NCBI RefSeq assembly: GCF_010015585.1
Contig: NW_022985100.1
Coordinates: forward strand, 1 to 64,000
DNA length: 64,000 bases
DNA from: Eremomyces bilateralis CBS 781.70
Taxonomy: Eukaryota; Ascomycota; Dothideomycetes; Eremomycetales; Eremomycetaceae
Reading direction: 5' to 3'
Shown: one piece after another, positions 34,171-45,222 of the stretch
Numbering within the stretch: the first letter of the stretch is position 1
Layout: each line of letters opens with the position of its first letter
The notes under the pieces: model-generated
The model's input: only the letters and a program-made list of their open reading frames with translations
The model's database searches: none
What the model was told of the DNA's origin: nothing
Made by a program: the position numbers and the translations under genes

Positions 34171-35780
34171 CTAAAAGTCGACGAACAAGCGACCGTGCCT
34201 AATTGCCATCGATTAGCCATATATCTCGATGGGAATTATGCGTCACTTACTGATCGTCGCCCCCCGCCCCATACGGCTCCGTCTCCTCCGCATACTTATC
34301 AAACTGGCTCGAATCTCCCATGCCCGCCTTCACAGGTGGTACGTACGGCGCATCGATATCCTTCTTCGCGAGCCGCTCCCACGTGACCTCCGCGAACCAG
34401 GGATGCGTCATAACGTCCTTGCTGCCGCCATGCAGGTTGCCGAGCCGCTTCGTCAGGTCCGGCGTGATGAGCTTCTGCAGCAGGTCCTGCGCGTCCGGAT
34501 GGATGTACGGCGGGTACTTAACGCGTCCTTTGAGGATGTTCTCGTAGATCTTCATGGGCGAGCCGCCGTCCCAGAAGGGGGTGAAGCCGCAGAGCATCTC
34601 GAAGATGAGGATGCCGAGGGACCACCTAGGTTTGTGAGCATTATGATTCGATAGGGTGGATGAGAGGTGGGGGGCTTACCAGTCGACAGACTTGTTGTAC
34701 CCTTTTGAAGCGACGACTTCGGGGGCAAGGTAGTCGGGCGTTCCGCAAAGAGTCCACGTGATGTCAGGCACCTCCTTCGCGAAGCCGAAATCGGTGATTT
34801 TCAGATGGCCGTGGCGGTCAAGGAGCAAATTTTCGGGCTTCAGGTCGCGGTAGATGATGTTCATGGAGTGCAGGTAGTCCAGTGCCAATGTGACTTCCGC
34901 TGCATAGAATTTAGCTACGGGATTGGGGAATCGCTATTGTTGTGGTCAGTATACTATTGTTCTCAAGGTCCTTATAGGAAACCCGATCTCTTACCTGCGA
35001 CTTTCTCAGCAAGCTGAACAGCTCTCCACCTTCCACGAAATCCATGACCATGTATAGATTCCGCGCATCCTGAAAGGTGCCCCACAGCGTGATCAAGAAC
35101 GGATGCTTAACCCGCTGCAGCATTCTCCGCTCGTCATTCGTATGCTCCACCTGCTTCATCTTCACCACCTGCGCCTTCTTCAAGACCTTGATCGCATAGA
35201 AGCGCTGGTTATGTTTCGACTTGACCAGGTGCACCCGACCAAAGCTTCCCGTCCCCAGTGTCCGCTGGAGGTCGAAGTCGTCGAGGGTGTACTTCCCTTT
35301 GGTAGATCGCATCGTCTGGTTCGGTGTCTGCCCGCCTGCGAGACCCGGTATTAGGATGCCGCCATTTGCTGGAGTGGAGTTTATGGATGTCTGTTGCGGG
35401 GTGAGGGTCTGTTGGGACTCGGAGTCCTTATTAAGGAGGTTTTGAATGCTCGGGGAATTCTGATGGCTCGATGGATGCGGCCCTGGCGGGGAAGGCTGTT
35501 GGAGTGCGGACGCCATCTCTCCCCCTTTTTGAGGTTGACTGTCCGCGGAGGTGGCAGCGGTTGTGGTCGACTGGTTCGTGCCGGACGCTTCGGTCGATTG
35601 ACTGGGCTGGGCAGACGACGCGGTCGCGGACGGATGGGACTCTTCAGGTTTGAACCGGTTGAAGACCGCTGCGATGGGAGAGGTAAGGGTGTCCTTTGTC
35701 GGGGACGACGGAGTTTCCAGGTCCTTGGAACCCGAAGTATCCTTCGTCCGCTTTTTCTTGAGGAAGTGCAGATTAGGCAT
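34171..35780 (-). CDS. pkaC1: cAMP-dependent protein kinase catalytic subunit, four exons
   Basis: Ser/Thr kinase released from the regulatory subunit by cAMP; controls growth, carbon sensing and development in fungi. Exons 35780-34995, 34933-34680, 34625-34251 and 34198-34171 give 480 residues. Introns of 61, 54 and 52 bp have GTAAGA, GTAAGC and GTAAGT donors. The last exon is 28 bases and completes the PKA ending (HGRLFVDF, family norm HGHLFPDF). Motifs: [46 protein letters not shown], the activation loop [15 protein letters not shown] with its Thr, and [18 protein letters not shown]. The N-terminal 160 residues are Ser/Thr/Gln/Pro-rich and disordered, as in other filamentous fungi. The symbol follows Aspergillus fumigatus; the A. 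nidulans name is pkaA. Confidence 0.95.
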
Positions 35781-36740
35781 GAAGAGGGGAGGAAGGGATC
35801 TTTTTCGACACGGCGTTTGGGACCGTATGCTGGGCGGAATTTTGTGGTGAATGAACGTTTCGCAACCGTGAATGTGTCTTGCTGTGTCTCAGGTTCTAGT
35901 GTCTTGTCCAGTTTCGGCCGGCAGAATGGGATCGGACTCCGCACGCAGACAAGGTATTCGTATAGCGATGACGAAGTAGTGATTCAAGATCTTAGCGTCG
36001 AATACGTGAGGATTGAATAGACTCGATATCAAAGTATGAGTCGTGAGTCGTGAAGCCGTCGAATTCGACTCTTGCCGTTGCGCGAAACAATGCGGCTCAA
36101 GCTGAAGCTACCTGATCGACGCAACGCCGGAGCTAGATCAGCATGTAGCAAGCCGCCAGAGGTCGCAACGGACCCAGAGGAAGCTCGGAATCCGGGGTAA
36201 TTGGGGATAAACTCTGAGGATCGTTGAAAAGGGCGAGTAGTGGGAGAATGATACGATGGCCTGCAACGTGGGGTCTGGGGCTTCGAAGCTGGACTGGGGG
36301 GGCGAGGAATGTGCGTCTCGTACAACGGATGTGCGAGAGGGATTCCTGGCATGGATTGGGCAGAAGGGAAGCTGTAGGTTCAACGGAAGAGGCCAATTGA
36401 GTCGACTACGGAGAGTGGGATATGGTATACGATGGAGAGGGTCGGATGTCAAGCAAGATGTCATCAATGGGGGAGAAATGAAGTGATGACGATTAGATTT
36501 AGGGGAGGGAAGAGGAGGAGGGGAGGAGAGAGGCTGGAGATGGAGGAGAGGGTGAGATGTCTGGGTGAGGCTGTGGGGGACAGCTGGAGTGCTGGAGTGG
36601 AGGAGTGGAGGGAGGGAAAGTCCAGAGAGGATGGTGACGGAGCGAGGGGAGACATGCGGAAGACGGAATTGTGTGACAGCTGGGAGTTGGGAGGTGGGAG
36701 CTCTGGGAATTGACGCCTTGACGCCTTTACTCATGCCTTA
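35781..36740 (-). promoter_or_regulatory. Long pyrimidine-rich upstream region of the PKA gene
   Basis: On the gene's strand 36480-36720 is a nearly continuous C/T tract (read as G/A on the plus strand). Such tracts are typical of promoters and leaders of highly regulated fungal genes. A long ORF on the minus strand here (36138-36734) is a by-product of the tract and shows no domain. Confidence 0.35.
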
Positions 36741-37747
36741 CTGCCTCAGGTCCTTAGCAGTAGGCCAGTACATGTAGCTAGCTGACACAGCGCAGGCACT
36801 CCCCAGCTTCCGAGTTCCGACATCGTGAGGCCTTTGCTGGTTCACTTCCGCTAAACCTAAACAGGAACAGTGAGCTTCGGAGTTCAGACCGTATTCCATA
36901 CTCATCCGCTTAAGGTATACATCATATTTCTATCCAGTCCTATCACTGATGTCAGTATGAAGGTGGCCCTTCCACTACCGTGCCTGATATCTCAGATGTA
37001 AAACACGAGGACTCGGGAAGTATCTTGCAGCAAAGACACCGATCCAAACAGATGAGACGAAGGAAGCGGGGTTAGACCGTAGCTATATATAGAGCGGGAT
37101 ACCAGATTTGATATTACTTGCCGGCGCATTATTTATACACCACCAAGTCCGCGATAATAATATCCACCCTCACCGTCCTGCAAGTCATCAATAGCGGAAG
37201 GAGTCTGCTCCACATGGCTGCTCTCAATCCGGCACGGCAACAGGCGATATGCGACGCCCCTCTTGGGCTTGAACGTATCGCAGGGTCGGATCCTCCGCGG
37301 AGTAGAGCCCCATTCGGATGCAAGCTGTCATCCGACGAGCAGCTCGACCTGATCGATCGCAGATCGCACCGTATATCCCGCCCCCATGAACAATGATATA
37401 GGTCAATCGAAGCTGGTTAAGGACAGTACAATCCCGGTTTGATATCTTCAGTCTCATGTTCAGTTCTTGCTTCTCCTTCATTATCGTCCTTATTGAGTTA
37501 ATTTCATCCTATAATAGATATCTCTTTTAAACAATCTGACGGCAGATTGACCTCCGTTTTGCGCGGTTTGTGACGCCGTTTTTGGAGGTAAATCTGGTAC
37601 GCCCTGACGCCAATCAGAACTCCCCTTATTACTCCCCGACATGGATCTGAGCCATGCCCCACCAACTTTAATTATTTTCTCGATCCCGTCGGCCGTTCTC
37701 TCGCCCAATTATACGCCCCCGATGTTCTCAGTTCCGCCATTCTACAC
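36741..37747. other. Intergenic region, no gene supported
   Basis: A 92-codon plus-strand ORF (37118-37396) has no recognisable family. Confidence 0.35.
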
Positions 37748-38282
37748 TTACTTGTAGTAATGCTTCGATGCAATCACGTTGCCATCCTTGTCTAGTTCGA
37801 ACGCGGAGTAGTGTTGGGTTGGATCATTTGTGCTTGGATGCTCCGCTTCCCTAAAACGGTATGAGAGAAAGATTCCGCATTTCATACATAAGACTCACTT
37901 CATCGCAACCTTGGCCGTCTCTGGTTTCAAATCGTCCTTATACTTCTCGGCGACCTCAACGAACTCGTCCTGGGTGCTCTGGTGAAGAAAGGGACGTTCC
38001 CAGACGTCCGTCTTAGTGACGTATGCGACGGCGATCGCCTTCCCCTTAGTTGTGGTTGTTATGGGTTGAAACCCTTGGTTGGCTCAGGCTGAGAGCCTAA
38101 GCCTGATTAGGTTAAGGGTAAATCAGAGTCCAACCTCTCCGATGTAAACAAGAAAGCTTCCCTTTCTTGTTCTCTTCTTTAGCTTAATCTAGAATATCTT
38201 TGGCTACGTGTATGTTGTGTGCATCCAGCTACCGTGCCGTAACAGTGGTCATAGTATTGATGAGTTGGCTGGCTCTGTACAT
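37748..38282 (-). pseudogene. Small host gene interrupted by a solo LTR
   Basis: Function not recognised. The minus strand encodes a small protein of about 110 residues in two exons: the first begins at ATG 38282, the second is 37850-37748, and the intron 37898-37851 (GTGAGT ... TTTTAG) fits the frame. Coding segments include KAIAVAYVTKTDVWERPFLH, EVAEKYKDDLKPETAKVAMK and AEHPSTNDPTQHYSAFELDK with the end GNVIASKHYYK, which looks like a conserved small fungal protein. A 188-bp solo LTR with its 5-bp duplication lies inside exon 1, so this allele should be inactive unless expressed from a start after the insertion. The coding parts on both sides look intact, so the insertion is recent. Confidence 0.6.
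38057..38244. mobile_element. Solo LTR fossil, 188 bp, with 5-bp target-site duplication
   Basis: Ends TGTTATGGG ... CCGTAACA, flanked on both sides by GTGGT (38052-38056 and 38245-38249), a classic LTR-element insertion footprint. Nearly identical to 7795-7982, so both derive from one young family; the internal element is not in this window. No coding capacity. Confidence 0.8.
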
Positions 38283-38845
38283 TTTACCTCGGGATGCCGA
38301 AGAGAAGGTTGAGGTGGGTTAGGGAGCCAATGAAGGTATGGTTCGGATCAAATGTGATGCTGTGTCGGCGTTGCAAAGGGTGATTCGGATTTGAGAGAAG
38401 GAATGTCGAATTAGAGCCAGACCAGATCTATTTATGCTCATAAAAGGCTATGAAACGCAAGAGCCACAGCGCCCTTAGATGTGTCACGGTAGGCGCTGCC
38501 GCGATACTATACAGCGACGCATGCCTTACAGACTTCAGTAGGCGCTAGGGGCGCGGTTAAGAAGGACTAGGGTAGTAGAGTCGTAGGGACGCAAAGTGCC
38601 GATCATCTCCCACTGATGTCCAGTGGAGGCTGTTGCTAAGATTGAAACATAAACTTATAACCCATGCTTAGCCGTGAGCATCAATGCATCAGCAGACAGA
38701 GCCGTTGCAGTCGATGCCAGCAACCCAAGGCAGACATTCGCAAGCGAGAACAATTATTTTTTTGCCAGGCAGAAGCCCAAGGGGCAAGGTCAAGACGTCA
38801 AGTTAGGAATTGAGCCAAGAACCCAACACTTAATACAGTCTTGCC
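38283..38845. other. Intergenic region, no gene supported
   Basis: Upstream sequence of the interrupted small gene; no conserved ORF or repeat was recognised. Confidence 0.35.
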
Positions 38846-38990
38846 CGCCCGTGCTAAACGAAGGCCCGTGATTGGGCCTTCGCCTGGGACCCGCTGGGGG
38901 CTTAATGGGCACAGCGGGGTACGTAAGAGCCCAAGCGAAGCCCCCAACCCATTGGCTTTCATTTAGCGGGCGGTTAGTCAAGATTTCATC
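38846..38990. repeat. Short GC-rich foldback (MITE-like) element
   Basis: CCGCCCGTGCTAAACGAA near the left end is mirrored by TTCATTTAGCGGGCGG near 38958-38974. Inside, GAAGGCCCGTGATTGGGCCTTC forms a perfect 9-bp stem (38858-38880 region), and CCCGCTGGGGGCTT is mirrored by AAGCCCCC. It could fold into a multi-branched structure. The family is unknown and no target duplication was confirmed. Confidence 0.35.
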
Positions 38991-39193
38991 TTAAGCGCTT
39001 CGACAGCATCAGGATATCGCATACCACTCTCTTCAGACGACGATTCGTGATCTATATATAATTGATTGTCTAATTGGCTAGATCTTGCATGTGATGCCAA
39101 TTCCGGCCAAGTCACTCCGCAAGATCCCCTTATCGCATCCTGTTACGAGAGCACCAAGGCTTCCAGCAAAGCTGGCCAGCCGTTATCAACAGC

Positions 39194-40341
39194 ATGCTCC
39201 GAACGAGTGTCAAGATGGCATCTACCTCTAGTGAATTGGTTGGTGCTGCTGGAGGTCGCTATTTCTCTAAAGAATTGATCCAAGAGAGACCGCACCTGGG
39301 TCGCGTCTGGTTGGCAACGTCCGAGCATCCATTTCACTCACGTCATTCAACACATGAACTAATGATATTTCAGATCCGGGCATGATAAATTTGTCTTGAA
39401 GGATATTCCCAAAGATATATTCTCAGGCTTCAATGAGAACATACGGCCTAGACTTCGCGAAAATCCATACATTCGGTTACCGTCGGACACCATCCTAGAT
39501 CAGCGCATATTTGTATACAGATACCTGACCGACGACTTCCTGAGCCTTGTCAGAAAACAAATCCCGATGCAAGCCAGGAAGCAAATCCTTAAGGCTAGTT
39601 TACGAGGGATTGCCGAATTGCACGACCGAGATATCGTCCATTTAGGTAATCTAAGCAACTTTTTGCTTTCTACGAGGTCATTACGCGGAGCTAATCATTC
39701 TTAGATATCAAGCCTGACAATATCATGGCCAACTGCCGCCACGTCGGTCAAGAGACCATAGTCGAACAGGTGCAGATCACTGACGTCGAAAATACGGCCT
39801 ATCTCCCTAAAGGCAGGTGCATTAAAGGGATGTTGGCTGGCAATGACAATTGGCGCAGTCCAGAGGCGCATTTCAAAGGCGAGCTCAACAAACCGTCTGA
39901 CATATTCTCTTTCGGAGCCGTGGTAAGTGTATTGAATTAGATGGGGGCCCTTCTCGCTGACTTACTTAGTGCATCTACGCTGTGCTAGGGCGTGTTATAT
40001 TCGGGCCTGATGGTGATTTCCAAAAACATCAAGCGCAGGGCGCACTGCCCGCTCTTATTCGCTTGCAGCGTCAAGTTTCGTATTTTGGGGACCGGGAAGG
40101 ATTGAATGGGCTCATGAAGCACGTTGGCGATGAGGAAGTCAATTGCCAGGTCCTGCGAATGCTTTGGGAAGAGCGGGCCGCAGACTACATCCCGTACGAA
40201 CCGTTTTCGAATTGGTCAGATGTTGACGACGCGGAGCTCAAAGATCTCATGCAAGGAATGATGAATCTGGACCCTACGAAGCGAATCACGGCGCGTCAGG
40301 CGTTAGAACACCCCTGGTTTGCAGGATTCGAGGTTAACTAG
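39194..40341 (+). CDS. Divergent Ser/Thr protein kinase-like protein, four exons
   Basis: Exons 39194-39318, 39374-39645, 39705-39922 and 39970-40341 give 328 residues. Introns 39646-39704 (GTAATC, GCTAATC, TTAG) and 39923-39969 (GTAAGT ... CTTAG) are clear. The first (39319-39373) needs an unusual GTCCGA donor, so its position is less sure. Kinase features: FVLKDIP with the ATP-binding Lys, [16 protein letters not shown] (catalytic loop formed across intron 2), QITDVENT in place of [11 protein letters not shown] in place of [21 protein letters not shown] and the lobe end [17 protein letters not shown]. The Gly-rich loop is weak. The catalytic Asp and metal-binding Asp are kept, so activity is possible. 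This looks like a lineage-specific fungal kinase near repeats. Confidence 0.65.
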
Positions 40342-40484
40342 ATATTGGAAACTCATGATCTTTATAACACTTGACATCCTCGTGAAGCGATGCGATACCC
40401 TCGCTATCGGAGGCCGATCTCCGTCTTCCTCGCCTTCGCACGCAACGATGGCGTAGCTTCCGACACGGATCTCCTTCCCATCAT

Positions 40485-41680
40485 TTAATTCAGGCCAGCT
40501 GGAGCATGGGGTTATGGCCAGGACAGCAGTACTTACAATAGATCGGTTCGCATACCTGAGGCTGCATGAAAATGGCGATGGCAATTGGAAGGTAACGCGG
40601 AAGACCTAGGACAAACAAGTAAGCTGCCATCGATTGACTAATATGTGCGATGATCACGTTTCCAAAAAGGGTATCCCATATGAGAAAGCTGAAATCGTTG
40701 CTTAGAATTGAAAGCAAAGTATCGCAATTATCGTATGTAACGAAACTTAAATAAAGAATCTGAACACTTGTTAGGGGTATTGACCCATACTAATTTGAGA
40801 AATCGCAGCAATGGCGCTCCAGAGACTATAGGGGCTCAATCCGAAAACAGCAAGACAGATCTTTACGGCGACAATCACACCGACCACCGACTATGGGGCT
40901 CAGATATGGTTCCCAGGCTCTGCAAGAACAGTGGCCCGCCACATCGAGAGAGCCACTAAACTGGGTGCGAGCGTAATTACGGCCATATTTAGATCGGCAG
41001 CAATCGAGGTCGCAACCGCCGAGGCAGGAGTCGAAACAGTCTAGGAAAGACTCCACGAACTTACCAGAAAGCACTAGATCAAGATACATAAAAACCCGCA
41101 AAACCACCACGGATGGAGACTTATTAAGCGCCTTTTTAAAGCAAAGACACATAGATCCCCACTCGAAGCCACAGCCCAGCTATTCCAATATATATCAAAC
41201 TAGAATCGCTTAAGAAGACAGCAGCATTCGTCAAGCCGCCGTAGTAAGACCCACCAAGCGTCATCATCGAAGAAGAAGCGGCCGCAATAACAAGGGCAGC
41301 CCAGCTAGACCTAAGAACCATCTTCACAGACGGATCGTATAGAAACGGCCTTACCGGTATCGGAATCCACGCACCAAACATCCCAGGACTCGAGAAATCC
41401 AGCATAAAAGGGTTTACACCGAATACAGACGCCCTCCAAGCGGAGCTAATAGCCATCTCGGAAGCCACCTCGGAAGCAACCGCCAAGATCCCAGCGATAA
41501 GCAGGAACCTCGACCAATGTCATATTCTATCAGCATGTCGACACCAGTAGACGGCTCGCCGTTCTGTCCAGAGGGCGGAATTTCGTCACTCTCTATCGCT
41601 TGTGACGAACTCGAATCACGGTCTCTATCCGCGGCCGGTGTGCTACCGACTTCCGGCTGGGAGCCCGCACTCAATAATGC
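40485..41680 (-). pseudogene. Membrane protein gene, apparently decayed
   Basis: The minus strand encodes, in several frames, a Ser/Asp-rich N-terminus (from 41674), hydrophobic spans (RFLLIAGILAVASEVASEM, SSWAALVIAAASSSMMTLGG, IYIGIAGLWLRVGIYV; 41486-41136), another part (SPSVVVLRVFMYLDLVLSG; about 41120-41060) and a last one (MAAYLFVLGLPRYLPIAIAI; about 40630-40560). The switch between frames near 41510 has no splice signals, which suggests a frameshift. Some of the later breaks could be introns. No family is recognised. Confidence 0.4.
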
Positions 41681-42239
41681 GTTAAGAGTAGGCAGCTCAT
41701 CTTCGGAATTAGCGTCCGATTTGCTATCTTCGAAGAATATAGCTACATCTAAAGAGAGATTAGTTAGTATATAGTCCTCTTCTGAAGCTGTTCGCGCAGT
41801 ATCTCTAGTAACTCACCCGTACAGCTTTCTATAGATGCCTCGTAGGCTGATTCCTACGCGGGCTTTGACTCGGTTAAGCCTTCGCCCTTCAGAATGTTAT
41901 CAATATCGGTCTATAGGTCGTTAGAAGAGATGCCAAGAGTGGTATCAGCTCCGCATCAGCTTTTTAGCATCCGACGCTCGGGTTGCTGGCTCTTTAGCAG
42001 GCCAGATTAATTGTAAAAGTTATCGGGCTAGTGATATTGCGATTAAGCATCGAAAGAATAAAGGGCTGTAGTGACCGCCATGTCCGCTTTAGCGCAGATT
42101 TCACTGCAGAATACGTGTGATCCTTTAAAAGTGAAAGAGTCGATGACCTTTGAGATGTGGGAGGAGGGAATCGTGGGACTTTATGCGGTAAGACGGACTC
42201 TCCTTGTTCGACTCTGCTCTCCCGTGAGGGAATAACAGG
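41681..42239. other. AT-rich spacer, no gene supported
   Basis: Many TAG and TAA codons in all frames and TA-rich stretches, as in RIP-affected or relic sequence. No repeat family recognised. Confidence 0.3.
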
Positions 42240-42749
42240 TCAGCTCACTCTCGCCGCTCCACCGAATTGGATCGTATAAGAGGAGTAAGCGTGGAGGGGC
42301 CGAAACCATTCGTTCAACCAGAGGGGCAGCAGCAGCATGAAATCACCTCCTCCGCCCTGGACACCCTCCTGACGCGGCTGACGCGGTCTTCCAGATGGAA
42401 GAATCGAGCGGACTGTCACAGGTGCAGCGGAGACAAACCAATCAAGCATGATATCGCTCATCTGCCGGATGGAAAAAGCCTCAGCTGACGTGGCTCGTTC
42501 CCGATCCTGGATTAGACTATTATAGCCTTCGAATAAGGCATGCCATCTGCCCTCGTTTCGTAAAGGATCGCGCGTTTCAGGCAGGCAGCGCAGATGCGCC
42601 TCGTCCGTACAGCAATGTGCTGCATGAATCTGCTGTGCCTCGGAGCTTACAGTGTGCAGCTTCCAGGGGCGGATCGAAAAATGGCGGCTCAGTCTTGGAC
42701 CGGAACGAAAGCCTCCTTCGCGCAAATCCACCATTCTAAGGTATTCCAC
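42240..42749 (-). CDS. Hypothetical ORF, 169 codons
   Basis: An open frame with mixed, protein-like composition (Cys, Trp and His spread through it; segments SIRPWKLHTVSSEAQQIHA and NEGRWHALFEGYNSLIQD). No domain, signal peptide or membrane span is recognised. It may be a fragment of a larger decayed gene. Confidence 0.25.
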   Translation of the reverse strand: MEYLRMVDLREGGFRSGPRLSRHFSIRPWKLHTVSSEAQQIHAAHCCTDEAHLRCLPETRDPLRNEGRWHALFEGYNSLIQDRERATSAEAFSIRQMSDIMLDWFVSAAPVTVRSILPSGRPRQPRQEGVQGGGGDFMLLLPLWLNEWFRPLHAYSSYTIQFGGAARVS

Positions 42750-44469
42750 CGGAAGATCCCCTCATGAGGTTGCTTAAACCCATAAACAGCGACGCATAAA
42801 TTGGCTCGTATTCGGTCATATACACTCTCTCTCATAAAACTCAGTCCGAAAATCGCGAGTGATGGCAGTGCGGCCTCTCGGGGGTGGAACCGTGGTAATA
42901 TGCTGCATCATGTGTCTGGTGACAGCACCATCGCTCCATAACGTCTCAGTTTTTGAGCAAGTCCCTCCGCCCCTTTCACTCCCTTGCATTCCGGCCATCC
43001 CTATCTCCTCGACCGCTCCAGCGACTGCCCGAGACGCGGGCTCGAGCTGTAGCGGGCTGAGCAGGCTAAGTGAGATGAGCAGGTTTCTTGGAGATCCTTC
43101 GGGATCGCCGAGTGTCAGATAGATTTCCAACTCACCAACCACTTCCGGGAAGTCAAGGGGCTAAAGAGGGAAGCGTAACATGTGTGTGCCTCTCGCCGTC
43201 TCGCCTTCTCGCCCTATCGTGGCCCTCCTTGTGCATAAACGCGATCGCCATTGCTTGCCTCGCCTTGCTTTTCCTCCCCCTCCCCCACCTCATCCAGACC
43301 GGCTCAGCCCACGAGTCCGGCAATGCCACGTAGGCAGCAAAAGGGACGAAAAAATAATACAGGGATCCAAGATCTTCATGTACCGTGGACCTTGTGACCG
43401 ACTTCCATGACTCGGATTGAGGATAACGGTGGACTAAGGCGCTGGAGTCGGCGTGGCCGAACGGGATCAACGGCCCCAATGCCGGAGGCCGCGAGGGCTA
43501 CTCGAGCTCGCGAGCAAGGCATAAGCGAGATATTCGGCCGCCTGTTGGACTTGAGCAGGGCCGTGGAGAGCGAGGAGGTTGGATTCGGATTCGGGGAGAC
43601 AGTCAAGTCTTTCTCTAGAGAGGGAGAGAAACGGTGTCAATGGAAACGGGAGGCGTGCCTGGTAAACCAGGTAGACGAGCTCCTCGAAGACGAAATGACC
43701 AGTAAAAGAGACCCTAGCGCCGTGTGGACAGAGTGAAATACTTGGAACGGCGATAAGGAGGAGTGGGGCTGCAAGCGAATGCAGCGAAAGCAGAGAAACA
43801 GGGCGGAGCGAAGGAGGGAAGCCGAAGGGCAACCAGGGAGCGAGGGATGATGAGCGGCCGTGGATCTCTCGGTCGCTGCAGTAGTTGAGGGGTTTGGGTT
43901 AAAGGAACGGCAACAGCCAAGAATGAAATAAAACGGCAGAAGAAGGAATGGTGGGATGCGCGTTTTATATGTGAGATCGAAGTAGGCGGACCGGCCAGAA
44001 CAGGCGGGAAATCTTCGGACAATGGGCATCGGCCAATGAGCGTGCACGGTGGGCAAGCCGGCCATTCTGGCGGTCGACATGCCGGCGTCTCTTTTACTAT
44101 AATATTGTCAAAGACGAAAGTATATCGAGTTTCTGATATGTTGTCTAACAAGTGATGCCTACTACTCTCAATTCATAATGCAGCTCAATGATCTATATAT
44201 CCCGCAAGAACCCCTCTTAAACTACACATCTTGCAATTGAAATCACATCCATCTCCCTTTTAACGGCTGTGTATAAATTGTACTCGTGCACCCCATTGTC
44301 TTTAAACCAGCTCTATCCAGTACCAGGAGTCGATCATGTCCTTCCATCAATCAAGCCCTCAATAGTGCTATTTATCTGCATGATGCCAATTTCGATATGT
44401 TCCAGCTCTCGCTCTATGTCATACTACCTACTCTTTAGATATTCAAACCCACCACTAGCTATATACGTA
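42750..44469. other. Intergenic region with overlapping unassigned ORFs
   Basis: ORFs of 75-147 codons occur on both strands around 43150-44150 but none resembles a known family, and their composition (Ser/Pro/Leu-rich against Arg/Glu/Gly-rich) is that of complementary frames. No gene is supported. Confidence 0.3.
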
Positions 44470-45071
44470 TCACCGTCGCTTATGAGCGGTAAATAACCCA
44501 GCACCCACTGCCCCATTGCTCGATCGACCCCCAAACCCTCCCAAGGGGTAGTATTTCAACCTCGATAATGCGTTGCCTGCGAGTAATTTGTTTACCACGC
44601 GACTGGGGGCTTCGAACTTATAGATCTCATTGAAGAGGTCATTCCAATCCCCATTAATATCATTTGGTCTGAAAATCTTCATCTGTCTATGCCGATACTT
44701 ACATCCGCGAATCGCTGTGACCTCTTTTCCTTCAGCTTTCACATGTATTTCTGCCTTACCCACTCCTTTGTGCATCCATCCATCAACGCCTAAAAGCAAC
44801 GAAAAGTACCGCCGTGACAATGTGGTACCGAAGTTGCCTCCAAAAATGGAGGATTTTGACTGCATTTCCGGCAGGTCTTCCGTTTAGTCGAAAACATTTT
44901 GATTTCATTATCGCGCGGGTCCTGAACCTGCCTGTTATAGCCTGTAATTAATGCCAACACCTTGCACAGAACCTGGCGTCCGTTTTTGGATTTCCAACTT
45001 TGGGTTTTCAGTTCGTCCAGCTTCAGACTTTGGAGATTTGGATTTTGACAGTAATTCCCATTTAAATCCAA
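44470..45071 (-). CDS. Hypothetical locus, two overlapping open frames
   Basis: Two minus-strand frames (45071-44790 and 44865-44470) overlap by about 75 bp and could be exons of one gene. Segments LKLDELKTQSWKSKNGRQVL and IRGCKYRHRQMKIFRPNDIN look protein-like, but no family is recognised and no convincing splice pair was found. Confidence 0.25.
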
Positions 45072-45222
45072 AGCGCCTACGCTGAGGTAAGCCCATGCAG
45101 AGCTTAATAATTAACATAGCACCATTTAAAATTTAATAGCGTTCATAAGCGTTGCCACTCTCGCCACTTTCGAAAAGATATAAAGCGACGTCAACCAAGA
45201 CGGAGGTGGGTGGGGTGGAGGT

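Noticed and set aside
36138-36734. 198-codon Ser/Pro/Leu-rich minus-strand ORF upstream of the PKA gene
   Set aside because: It follows from a long C/T tract in the promoter region and has no domain or splice support.
41060-41090. A 24-bp intron in the decayed membrane protein gene
   Set aside because: GTAAGT and CTAG are present but the distance is too short; the locus is better read as decayed.
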